Source: Bacteroidales bacterium
GTDB taxonomy: Bacteria > Bacteroidota > Bacteroidia > Bacteroidales > UBA932
Length of the DNA: 14,476 bases
Assembly (NCBI GenBank): GCA_017556665.1
Contig: JAFYMJ010000285.1
Location: forward strand, 1-14,476
Direction: 5' to 3'
A program made the position numbers and the translations under genes. Positions 1 to 7,985 of the stretch are shown in pieces (the stretch's first letter is position 1; each line of letters starts with the position of its first letter). The notes beneath the pieces were generated by a model that did not search any database, was not told where the DNA came from, and was given only the letters and a program-made list of their open reading frames with translations.

Positions 1-759
1 ATAGATGACAAGAATGGTGATGTAATGGTACAGAACACATCTGCCAAAGTATACAGATACTCTTGCAGAAATTGGGCAGACTTTAGAGTAAAAATTCTTG
101 AGAAAACAATAGAGGGAATGCTCCTTAACATAAACAACACAGAAGTATGGTGCCGATTCATTGGTTCATATAATGCCTCTAACCTTACCGCTGTATATGC
201 AACAGCCATTCTGTTGGGGGCAAAACAAGAGGAGGTAATTAGAATAATGAGTGAACTTACCTCTGTAGCGGGAAGACTGGAATACTTTAAAGGGGAGAAT
301 GATATAATAGCTGCTGTTGATTATGCCCATACTCCCGATGCACTGGAGAACGTTTTGGTTACCCTAAAGGAGTTGGATTGCCAAGGAGACCTTATCTGTG
401 TATTTGGCTGCGGAGGAAACAGAGACAAGACAAAGCGTCCAGAGATGGGATCCATTGCAGCAAAGTATGCAAATAGAGTTATTGTAACATCAGACAACCC
501 AAGAAATGAAAATCCAGAAGAGATTATTGCCGATATCAAAGCTGGAATGGACATTAAAGCAAGGGCAAAATCTCTATTCATATCAAATAGAGAAGAAGCC
601 ATTAAGACAGCAATACTTACAGCAAAAGAGGGGTCAATAATTCTGGTTGCAGGAAAAGGACATGAAGATTACCAGATTGTAAATGGCGTAAAACACCACT
701 TTGACGACAAAGAGAAAATAAAAGAGGCATTCCAAATGCTTAAAGAATCTAAAAACTAA
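1..759 (+). CDS. murE: UDP-MurNAc-L-Ala-D-Glu:meso-diaminopimelate ligase, C-terminal half (5' end outside window)
   Basis: Cytoplasmic Mur ligase that uses ATP to add meso-diaminopimelate to UDP-MurNAc-L-Ala-D-Glu. The reading frame is open from base 1, and the ATG at 25 lies inside the conserved central domain, so this is a truncated gene and not a start. The visible part is 252 residues, roughly half of a typical MurE of about 480-490. In residues of the visible part: SYNASNLTA (56-64), the GRLE motif (91-94), VDYAHTPD (106-113), [12 protein letters not shown] (136-147), DNPRNENP (165-172) and GKGHEDYQ (218-225). DNPR is the known signature for meso-DAP selection, as opposed to L-lysine, so the stem peptide is inferred to be of DAP type. 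The N-terminal UDP-binding domain and the P-loop lie upstream of the window. The stop is 5 bases before mraY, so the two genes are almost certainly co-transcribed. Confidence 0.97.
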   Translation: MDDKNGDVMVQNTSAKVYRYSCRNWADFRVKILEKTIEGMLLNINNTEVWCRFIGSYNASNLTAVYATAILLGAKQEEVIRIMSELTSVAGRLEYFKGENDIIAAVDYAHTPDALENVLVTLKELDCQGDLICVFGCGGNRDKTKRPEMGSIAAKYANRVIVTSDNPRNENPEEIIADIKAGMDIKARAKSLFISNREEAIKTAILTAKEGSIILVAGKGHEDYQIVNGVKHHFDDKEKIKEAFQMLKESKN

Positions 760-764
760 AGAAA

Positions 765-2045
765 ATGATATATCATTTATTTGAATATTTACAAGACGCA
801 GGTTATGATTTTCCAGGTATTGGATTAATGCAGTACATAACCTTCAGAGCCTTTATCTCACTTATAACAGCTCTTTTGGTTGGATTGTATCTTGGTCCAA
901 AAATCATAAAAAGGCTTCAAAAGAAACAGATTGGAGAAGAGATCAGAGATTTGGGACTAGAAGGTCAGATGCAAAAGAAAGGGACCCCAACAATGGGTGG
1001 TATCATCATTCTTCTTTCAATCCTTATCCCTGCCCTATTGTTTGGAGATCTTACAAACATCTATATAAAACTTCTGATTGTATCAACAATATGGTTGGGA
1101 TTCATTGGTTTCCTTGATGACTCAATTAAAGTATTCAAGAAAAACAAGGATGGCCTAAGCGGCAAATACAAAATAATTGGACAGGCAACCTTAGGACTTG
1201 TAGTTGGTTTGGTTCTATGTTTTAACTCTAATGTAATAATTAGAGAAAAAGCTTCTGCCAAAGAGGCAAATGCCCACGCAGAGATACAACAAGAGACCTA
1301 CCATACATCTGTTGTTTACTTTAAGGATGCCAAAAGTACAATTACAACAATCCCATTTGTAAAAGACAATGAGTTCAACTATAAATGGTTGTCTCCATTC
1401 AATGGGAAATGGGGTGAAATTACAAGCTGGATAATTTACATTGTAATAATAATATTTGTGATTACTGCCGTATCCAACGGCTCCAACCTTACAGACGGTA
1501 TGGATGGATTGGCCACAGGCATCTCGGCATTTATAGGAATTACCATTGCAATACTTGCATATTTGTCGGGAAACTCAATATACGCATCATACCTTAATAT
1601 AATGTACATCCCATTCACAGGTGAGGTTGTAATATTTATGGCTGCGTTTATTGGTGCACTTGTTGGATTCTTGTGGTACAATACATTCCCAGCACAAGTG
1701 TTTATGGGAGATACCGGAAGTCTTGCTTTGGGTGGAATCATTGCAGTGGCAGCAATAATCATAAGAAAAGAGTTGCTGATTCCTATTTTGTGCGGAATCT
1801 TCTTTGTTGAGAGTTTGTCGGTTATAATACAGAGATATTACTTCAAATACACTAAAAAGAAATATGGCGAGGGAAGACGCGTATTCAAAATGAGTCCTAT
1901 CCATCACCATTTTCAGAAAGAGGGTATAGAGGCACTTATCCAGACACCTAAAAAAGCTATACCAGAAGCTAAAATAGTTGTAAGATTCTGGATTATTGCA
2001 ATTTTACTTTGTGCTATAACAATACTAACATTAAAAATCAGATAG
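765..2045 (+). CDS. mraY: Phospho-MurNAc-pentapeptide transferase (lipid I synthase)
   Basis: Integral membrane enzyme that transfers phospho-MurNAc-pentapeptide from UDP to undecaprenyl phosphate, making lipid I. About ten hydrophobic segments run through the 426 residues. Conserved active-site motifs are visible: KKGTPTMGG (71-79), the Asp pair in GFLDD (115-119), [10 protein letters not shown] (241-250), [12 protein letters not shown] (313-324) and the histidine cluster SPIHHHFQ (377-384). The protein is longer than the 360-residue E. coli enzyme, mainly because of a polar stretch at about 155-215 between two membrane segments. A similar insertion is known in Bacteroidota MraY. The start ATG lies 5 bases after the murE stop in an A-rich leader with no Shine-Dalgarno. 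The neighbours murE and murD fit the pathway. Confidence 0.98.
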   Translation: MIYHLFEYLQDAGYDFPGIGLMQYITFRAFISLITALLVGLYLGPKIIKRLQKKQIGEEIRDLGLEGQMQKKGTPTMGGIIILLSILIPALLFGDLTNIYIKLLIVSTIWLGFIGFLDDSIKVFKKNKDGLSGKYKIIGQATLGLVVGLVLCFNSNVIIREKASAKEANAHAEIQQETYHTSVVYFKDAKSTITTIPFVKDNEFNYKWLSPFNGKWGEITSWIIYIVIIIFVITAVSNGSNLTDGMDGLATGISAFIGITIAILAYLSGNSIYASYLNIMYIPFTGEVVIFMAAFIGALVGFLWYNTFPAQVFMGDTGSLALGGIIAVAAIIIRKELLIPILCGIFFVESLSVIIQRYYFKYTKKKYGEGRRVFKMSPIHHHFQKEGIEALIQTPKKAIPEAKIVVRFWIIAILLCAITILTLKIR

Positions 2046-2047
2046 TT

Positions 2048-3382
2048 ATGCAAAGAATAGTTGTTCTTGGCGGTGGAGAGAGCGGCGTAGGTTCTGCAAT
2101 ACTTGCAAAAGTTAAAGGATTTGATGTATTCCTAAGCGATGGCGGAAAACTTAAAGAGTCTGCCAAAGACATGCTTAACAAATGGGAAATTGAGTGGGAA
2201 GAGGGGAATCATTCAATGGAGAAAATCCTTAATGCAAATGAGGTTATCAAAAGCCCTGGAATACCAGAAGATGTTCCATTGATTCTTTCAATAAAAGAGA
2301 AAGGGATAAGAATAATATCAGAAATTGAATTTGCAGGAAGATATTGTAACGCAAAAAAGATCTGCATAACTGGCAGCAATGGTAAAACCACCACTACCTC
2401 TTTAATTTACTATATGTTAAAGAATGCTGGCCTAAATGTAGGATTGGCAGGAAATATTGGACAAAGCTACGCATACCAGGTTGCTACAGAGAACTATGAC
2501 TACTATGTTTTGGAGCTTAGCAGCTTCCAGCTGGATGGAATGTATGAATTTAAAGCAGACATTGCCATATTAATGAACATTACCCCTGACCATTTGGACA
2601 GATATGAGTTCAATATGCAAAACTACATCAACTCCAAATTCAGGATTACACAAAATATGAAAGAAGAAGATTGTTTTATCTTCTGTCAGGATGATCCTAT
2701 TACAATTGGAAAGCTTAACAAGATTCTTCTTAGAGCCCAAATGCTACCTTTCTCTCAAGAAACTGAGGTTGAAGAGGGTGCATATGCAAAAGATGACCAA
2801 ATCTGCATAAAATATAACGGAGAGACAGATTACATATATCTGCAGGAGCTTGCTTTACAAGGCAAACACAATATATACAACTCAATGGCAGCAGCAATTG
2901 CAGCTAAAGCCATTAAAATAGACAAGAAGGTGATTAGAGAGAGCCTTATGACATTCCAGGGTGTGGAGCACAGAATGGAAAAGGTTCTTAAGATTAAAGA
3001 TGTCCTTTATATAAATGACTCCAAGGCAACCAACGTAAATTCAAGCTGGTATGCTTTGGAAAGTATGAATACCCCTGTAGTGTGGATAGCAGGTGGAAAA
3101 GATAAAGGTAATGATTACTCTCCTTTATATGATTTTGTAAAAGATAAAGTAAGGGTACTTATCTGTATGGGATTGCACAATGAGAAACTGTATGAGTGCT
3201 TCGCCGACAAAGTAGATATTATTGTAGATGTACAATCTGCAAAAGATGCTGTTGCAAAGGCATACGAATTTGCCAAACCTGGAGAGACTGTACTGTTGTC
3301 TCCTTGTTGCGCAAGTTTTGATTTGTTCAAGAGCTACGAGGATAGAGGAAATCAGTTTAAAGAGGCTGTAAGAAACCTATAA
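2048..3382 (+). CDS. murD: UDP-MurNAc-L-alanine:D-glutamate ligase
   Basis: Cytoplasmic ATP-dependent ligase that adds D-glutamate to UDP-MurNAc-L-Ala. The frame stays open upstream to an ATG at 2009, but that would add 13 residues inside the end of mraY. The ATG at 2048, two bases after the mraY stop, puts the Rossmann-like IVVLGGGESGVGSA right at the N terminus as in the family and gives 444 residues. Visible motifs, numbered from 2048: P-loop TGSNGKTTTT (108-117), ELSSFQLD (156-163), NITPDHLDRY (177-186), K197 at the position usually carbamylated in Mur ligases, EHRM (307-310), YINDSKATN (321-329) and SPCCASFD (418-425). All three Mur ligase domains are complete and nothing essential is missing. 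It is followed by ftsW after 8 bases. Confidence 0.98.
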   Translation: MQRIVVLGGGESGVGSAILAKVKGFDVFLSDGGKLKESAKDMLNKWEIEWEEGNHSMEKILNANEVIKSPGIPEDVPLILSIKEKGIRIISEIEFAGRYCNAKKICITGSNGKTTTTSLIYYMLKNAGLNVGLAGNIGQSYAYQVATENYDYYVLELSSFQLDGMYEFKADIAILMNITPDHLDRYEFNMQNYINSKFRITQNMKEEDCFIFCQDDPITIGKLNKILLRAQMLPFSQETEVEEGAYAKDDQICIKYNGETDYIYLQELALQGKHNIYNSMAAAIAAKAIKIDKKVIRESLMTFQGVEHRMEKVLKIKDVLYINDSKATNVNSSWYALESMNTPVVWIAGGKDKGNDYSPLYDFVKDKVRVLICMGLHNEKLYECFADKVDIIVDVQSAKDAVAKAYEFAKPGETVLLSPCCASFDLFKSYEDRGNQFKEAVRNL

Positions 3383-3390
3383 TACATTAA

Positions 3391-4659
3391 ATGAAAGCTA
3401 TGGATACCAATAAAAAATTACAGTGGGGACTTGGAGGTGATAAGGTTATATGGACTATTGTGTTTGCACTCTCGTTCATATCCATATTGCTTATCTATTC
3501 ATCCAGCAGTACCTTAGCTTTTAAAGAAAAAACAACAAATTTTGCCTTCCTTATCAAGCAGGTTGCATTTGTTGCTGGAGGATTGGGAATTGCATACGGC
3601 TTCTCTAAAATTCCTTTGGGAGTGTACAGATCACTTTCTTATGCAGCATTCTGGATAAGTGTTGGACTAATGGTGTACACACTGCTTTTTGGAGTTGAAC
3701 TCAACGGTGCCAAAAGGTGGATGCGCATTGGGCCTTTACAGTTCCAGACAACAGAAATTATAAAGATTACCATTCCTTTATACCTTGCAAGGGTATTGGA
3801 GACCTGCTCTTTAGATACATTCAAAGAGTACTTTAAAAAGATTTTGATTCCACTTGGCATTGCGTTTGCCCTAATATTGCTGAGCAGTGTTTCTGCAGCT
3901 TTATTTGTTGCAATACTAAGTTTTGGAATATTGTTTATTGGAGGTGTAAAATGGAGTCATATATATAAAACCGCCGGTATTGGTGGAGGACTGCTTCTTA
4001 TTGTTGTAATACTGCAACTTACAGCAAATATTATCCTTATACCAAGATTGTCTACAGCTATTGGCCGTATTGAGGAATTCTTTCAGGGCGATATGACTGA
4101 ACAGATGAAAGGTATGGATGTACATGAGAAGCAAAGGCTTGCAGATGAAACATTCCAGGCAGACATGGCAAGAGTAGCTGTATCATCTGTTGGAATTCTT
4201 GGAAAAGGTCCTGGCAACAGTACACAACGCTATGTGCTTCCACACCCATACTCAGATTATGTATATGCAATCATAATAGAGGAGTATGGTCTATTGGGTG
4301 GTGCAACTGTACTTATGCTGTACATATGGTTCCTTTACCGGTGCGTAATTCTGGTAAAGAACTGCTCAAAACTTTTCTCTGCACTAACAGTAGTGGGAAT
4401 AGGATTGTTAATCTCAATACAAGCTGTATTGCATATACTGGTAAATGTTGATATAATCCCTGTTACAGGACATACCCTCCCACTAATAAGCTATGGAGGC
4501 ACATCGTTTCTGATACTTTGCTCTGCGTTTGGAGTTATATTGTCGGTGAGCAGAACAATAGAGATTACATCAAAGAAGATAAAGAAAGAGGAGAATGATA
4601 CAGTAGAGAACAAAGTTGAAGAATACGAAATTATAGGACCAAACAACGAATTCAAATAA
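3391..4659 (+). CDS. ftsW: Septal SEDS peptidoglycan glycosyltransferase FtsW
   Basis: Polytopic membrane protein of the SEDS family (FtsW/RodA/SpoVE) that polymerises lipid II at the division site together with a class B penicillin-binding protein. The 422 residues contain about ten hydrophobic segments, with a large extracytoplasmic loop at about 220-290. Family motifs are GAKRWMRIG (106-114), the loop end HPYSDYVYAIIIEEYG (285-300), where D289 matches the catalytic aspartate, and PVTGHTLPLISYGGTSF (357-373). FtsW is preferred over RodA because the gene sits between murD and murG. The segment after GAKRW reads FQTTEIIK where many SEDS proteins have FQPSELAK. A polar acidic tail follows residue 395. 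The start could be M1 (3391) or M4 (3400); the first is used. The stop overlaps the murG start by one base. Confidence 0.96.
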   Translation: MKAMDTNKKLQWGLGGDKVIWTIVFALSFISILLIYSSSSTLAFKEKTTNFAFLIKQVAFVAGGLGIAYGFSKIPLGVYRSLSYAAFWISVGLMVYTLLFGVELNGAKRWMRIGPLQFQTTEIIKITIPLYLARVLETCSLDTFKEYFKKILIPLGIAFALILLSSVSAALFVAILSFGILFIGGVKWSHIYKTAGIGGGLLLIVVILQLTANIILIPRLSTAIGRIEEFFQGDMTEQMKGMDVHEKQRLADETFQADMARVAVSSVGILGKGPGNSTQRYVLPHPYSDYVYAIIIEEYGLLGGATVLMLYIWFLYRCVILVKNCSKLFSALTVVGIGLLISIQAVLHILVNVDIIPVTGHTLPLISYGGTSFLILCSAFGVILSVSRTIEITSKKIKKEENDTVENKVEEYEIIGPNNEFK

Positions 4660-5795
4660 TGCATATGGAAAAACTTAGAGTTATAATTAGTGGAGGAGGT
4701 ACAGGAGGTCATATATTTCCTGCAATCTCAATAGCAAATGCCCTAAAAGAAGAGAAGCCAAATGCAGAGATTCTGTTTGTTGGAGCCAAGGGAAGAATGG
4801 AAATGGAGAAGGTTCCAGCTGCTGGATACAAGATTATTGGCATACCAGCCAGAGGACTTAAAAGGCCTCTATACTCTCCATCCAACATAGGGGTGGCAAT
4901 AGACTATTTAAGATGCAAGTGCCAGGCAAAAAAAATAATAAAAGAGTTCAAACCTAATCTGGTTGTTGGAGTTGGTGGTTATGCAAGTGCAGCAATAGTA
5001 AGTGTGGCAGCAAAAATGGGTATTCCTGTTTTGCTGCAGGAACAGAACTCTTATGCTGGAATAGTAAACAAGAAAAATGGAAAGAACGCAGACAAGATAT
5101 GTGTTGCTTATGACAATATGGAGAGATTCTTTCCTAAAGACAAAATTATACTTACCGGAAACCCTATAAGGAAAGATATAGCCAAAGCTACCCAACAACA
5201 AAAAGAGGAAGGATACAAATTCTATAATCTTGATCCAAACAAACAAACTATCTTTGTAGTTGGGGGAAGTCTTGGATGCCGTACTCTTAATGAGTGCGTA
5301 ATGAATGAGTTGGACAAAGGTGACATGTTCAAGCCAACATTGGAGAATAATGGCGAGTACCAGATAATTTGGCAATGCGGAAAGTTCTACAAGAATGATG
5401 TTGATTCATTCATGAGTAACAGAAACGAACCGAATGTCTATTACTCAGATTTCATTCAAAGAATGGATTTGGCATATGCGGTAGCAGACATTGTTATCAG
5501 CAGGGCTGGTGCAGGGACAATTTCTGAGTTGTGTGTGGCAGAAAAATGTACAATCTTTGTTCCATCACCAGTAGTTGCAGAGGATCATCAGACACATAAT
5601 GCTATGGCACTAGTAAACAAAGGTGCTGCAATTCACATTAAGGATGCAAATGCAACAGCTGAGCTTTTCCCTTGTGTGAAGAAACTTGTAAAAGATGTTC
5701 CTGCAATTAACCGTTATCAGGAAAATATTGCAAAACTTGCAAAGAAAGATGCTGCAAAAGTAATTGCAGAGGAGTGTATAAAATTAGCTAAGTAA
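4659..5795 (+). CDS. murG: UDP-GlcNAc:lipid I N-acetylglucosaminyltransferase (lipid II synthase)
   Basis: Peripheral inner-membrane GT-B glycosyltransferase (family GT28) that adds GlcNAc to lipid I on the cytoplasmic face, completing lipid II. The N-terminal glycine loop GGGTGGHIFPA (12-22) includes H18. Further motifs are GVGGYAS (104-110), LQEQNSYAG (126-134), GNPIRKDI (167-174), GGSLGCR (202-208) and SRAGAGTISE (281-290), and the end of the UDP-GlcNAc site is PSPVVAEDHQTHNA (302-315). At 378 residues it is a little longer than the 355 of E. coli. The Cys in GGSLGCR replaces the usual Ala. The ATG at 4659 forms a TAATG overlap with the ftsW stop, which suggests translational coupling; M3 at 4665 is an alternative start. 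The stop directly abuts murC. Confidence 0.98.
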   Translation: MHMEKLRVIISGGGTGGHIFPAISIANALKEEKPNAEILFVGAKGRMEMEKVPAAGYKIIGIPARGLKRPLYSPSNIGVAIDYLRCKCQAKKIIKEFKPNLVVGVGGYASAAIVSVAAKMGIPVLLQEQNSYAGIVNKKNGKNADKICVAYDNMERFFPKDKIILTGNPIRKDIAKATQQQKEEGYKFYNLDPNKQTIFVVGGSLGCRTLNECVMNELDKGDMFKPTLENNGEYQIIWQCGKFYKNDVDSFMSNRNEPNVYYSDFIQRMDLAYAVADIVISRAGAGTISELCVAEKCTIFVPSPVVAEDHQTHNAMALVNKGAAIHIKDANATAELFPCVKKLVKDVPAINRYQENIAKLAKKDAAKVIAEECIKLAK

Positions 5796-7184
5796 ATGAA
5801 AAACGTATATTTCATAGGAATAGGTGGTATAGGAATGAGCGCAATTGCCCGTTACTATAAATATGCCGGATATAATGTAAGTGGTTATGACAAGACCCCA
5901 AGCAAACTTACCAAAGCATTGGAAGATGAGGGTATTTATATCCACTTTACAGAGGATATAAACTATATTCCAAAAGAGATAGAACAGACACTTGTCATAT
6001 ATACACCGGCCATTCCAAAAGATATGGCAGAGCTGGTGTATGCTCAAGAGAAAGGATACAAGCTTATCAAGAGATCAAGAGCTCTTGGAGAGATAGCATC
6101 AATGCAAAAATGTCTGGCAATAGCCGGTACTCATGGCAAAACTACAACAAGTACAATGCTTGCCCATCTGTTTACCCATTCAAAGATTGGATGCAACGCA
6201 TTTCTGGGGGGTATTTCCAAAAATTACCACACCAATTTGCTCCTTAGCAAAAATCCTGTGCTTGTAGCAGAGGCAGATGAGTTTGACCGATCGTTCTTAC
6301 AGTTGTTCCCAGATGTTGCTGTTATAACATCTACAGATGCAGACCATTTGGATATATACGGAGATGTATGCACAATAAAAGCTGCATTTGCAGAGTTTGC
6401 ATCTCAAATAAAAGAGAGTGGAAGTCTGGTTCTAAAGAAAGGGGTAAGCATAGATGCCAGCAACATAAAAGCTAAAGTGTACAGCTACTCATTTAACGAG
6501 ACAGCAGACTTTTATGCAAAAAATGCAGAAGTTATAGAGGGGGGATACTATAAGTTTGATATTGTATATCCATCATACACTACAATATATGGAGAAAACA
6601 TTTCAGGTGGAGAGATATCTGGGTGTGTTTTGGGGGTACCAGGATGGGTTAATGCAGAAAATGCAATAGCTGCAAGTGCTACAGCTCTTTTAGGTGGTTT
6701 GTCACCACAAGATATAAAAGAGGCTCTTAAAGTATTCAGTGGTGTAGAGAGAAGATTTGACATTCACCTGAACACACCAAAAATTACTTATATAGATGAT
6801 TATGCACACCATCCAAAAGAGATAAGCTCTGCAATAAGCTCAATTAGAAACATATTTCCGGGGAGAAAACTATGTGGAATATTCCAGCCTCACCTGTACA
6901 CAAGGACAAGAGATTTTGCAGCTGAATTTGCAGAGAGTCTCAGCCAACTGGACGAACTTATCCTGTTGGATATTTACCCTGCCAGAGAGCTGCCTATAGA
7001 GGGGGTTACATCAGAAATTATATTCAATGATGTAACAATAGAAAATAAGGTGCTTATACATAAGGAAGAGGTACTTGATACACTTGAGAAAAGGGAACTG
7101 GATGTAGTGATTACATTTGGTGCAGGAGATATAGACAGACTTATACCAAGCATTAAAGAGCTATTACAAAACAAGACAAGATAA
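5796..7184 (+). CDS. murC: UDP-N-acetylmuramate:L-alanine ligase
   Basis: First Mur ligase of the pathway; it adds L-alanine to UDP-MurNAc in the cytoplasm using ATP. Complete at 462 residues with all three domains: the UDP-binding loop GIGGIGMSA (8-16), the P-loop GTHGKTTT (111-118), EADEFDRSF (159-167), STDADHLDIYG (179-189), GVERRFD (316-322), DDYAHHP (334-340), QPHLYTRT (364-371) and GAGDID (442-447). The combination GIGGIGMSA plus DDYAHHP separates MurC from MurD, MurE and MurF. The start codon follows the murG stop with no spacer and there is no Shine-Dalgarno, so ribosomes may reinitiate from murG. In many proteobacteria ddl stands between murC and ftsQ; here ftsQ follows after one base. 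Confidence 0.98.
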   Translation: MKNVYFIGIGGIGMSAIARYYKYAGYNVSGYDKTPSKLTKALEDEGIYIHFTEDINYIPKEIEQTLVIYTPAIPKDMAELVYAQEKGYKLIKRSRALGEIASMQKCLAIAGTHGKTTTSTMLAHLFTHSKIGCNAFLGGISKNYHTNLLLSKNPVLVAEADEFDRSFLQLFPDVAVITSTDADHLDIYGDVCTIKAAFAEFASQIKESGSLVLKKGVSIDASNIKAKVYSYSFNETADFYAKNAEVIEGGYYKFDIVYPSYTTIYGENISGGEISGCVLGVPGWVNAENAIAASATALLGGLSPQDIKEALKVFSGVERRFDIHLNTPKITYIDDYAHHPKEISSAISSIRNIFPGRKLCGIFQPHLYTRTRDFAAEFAESLSQLDELILLDIYPARELPIEGVTSEIIFNDVTIENKVLIHKEEVLDTLEKRELDVVITFGAGDIDRLIPSIKELLQNKTR

Positions 7185-7185
7185 A

Positions 7186-7980
7186 ATGTTCAGGAAAATT
7201 CTCATATATTTAGGAGTTACTGTAACCCTTGCAGGGTTGGCAGGATATTTTTATTTTGCCACAACCTTATATAATGAGAAAGATCCTATGCAAACCTGCA
7301 GAAAGATAGATGTTGTTTTGCTGGACAGTCTTGAAAATAAGTTTGTAACAGAGCAGGAGGTTATTGGGATTGTTACTGATTATACCGGAGGGGTGATTGG
7401 CAGAAGAAGGGATTCTATAAACACCTCAACATTAGAGAAATTGCTTGACCAGAGAAGTGCAGTAAAAAAATCTCAGGTAAGCATTACAAGGGACGGGAAA
7501 CTGAATATAGAGATTACCCAAAGAAGACCGGTCCTTAGGATTCAATCTCAAAACGGAGGATTTTATGTAGATGATACAAAATACATATTTCCACTTGTGG
7601 AAACATTTACATCATATGTTCCAATTGTAAGCGGAAACATTCCACTCGATTTGGATGCAAGCCACAGAGGAACAGTAAACGACAACTCAAAGAGTTGGCT
7701 GGATGGTATAATGGAACTTGGAAGCTATATAGACAACCATCCTTTCTGGAGTGCACAAATTGAGCAGATATATATAAACCAGAACAACGATATCCAGCTT
7801 GCAACAAGAGTTGGAGATATAGAGATAATTCTGGGAGACTATAAAGACTATAAAGAAAAATTAGATAAATTATACACATTTTACAAAAATATAGTTCCCG
7901 TAGAAGGTTGGGACAAATATTCGTCGGTGAACTTAAAATATAAAGGCCAAATAATCTGTAAATTAAAAAAACGTAAGTAG
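7186..7980 (+). CDS. ftsQ: Cell division protein FtsQ/DivIB
   Basis: Single-pass membrane protein of the divisome; in the family it links the early cytoplasmic components to FtsB/FtsL and the septal synthase FtsW-FtsI. The 264-residue protein has a short cytoplasmic N terminus, one membrane segment at about 5-27, a POTRA-like domain at about 38-110 and the FtsQ beta domain after it. The junction QRRPVLRI (112-119) followed by GGFYVDDTKYIFPL (124-137) is the typical FtsQ pattern (REPVARI, then YLD..G..FP). Overall conservation is low, as is usual for FtsQ, and the position between murC and ftsA supports the call. The extreme C terminus is basic (KLKKRK). It begins one base after the murC stop and ends 5 bases before ftsA. 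Confidence 0.92.
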   Translation: MFRKILIYLGVTVTLAGLAGYFYFATTLYNEKDPMQTCRKIDVVLLDSLENKFVTEQEVIGIVTDYTGGVIGRRRDSINTSTLEKLLDQRSAVKKSQVSITRDGKLNIEITQRRPVLRIQSQNGGFYVDDTKYIFPLVETFTSYVPIVSGNIPLDLDASHRGTVNDNSKSWLDGIMELGSYIDNHPFWSAQIEQIYINQNNDIQLATRVGDIEIILGDYKDYKEKLDKLYTFYKNIVPVEGWDKYSSVNLKYKGQIICKLKKRK

Positions 7981-7985
7981 CAATT

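Noticed and set aside
2009..2047. Upstream ATG extending murD by 13 codons into mraY
   Set aside because: The extension ([13 protein letters not shown]) is not MurD-like and the ATG at 2048 puts the nucleotide-binding loop at its usual place.
4908..5375. 155-codon open frame on the - strand inside murG
   Set aside because: It is fully antisense to a conserved murG and its composition (many Tyr, Cys, Phe and Ile) is that of a reverse-complement shadow with no recognisable motif.
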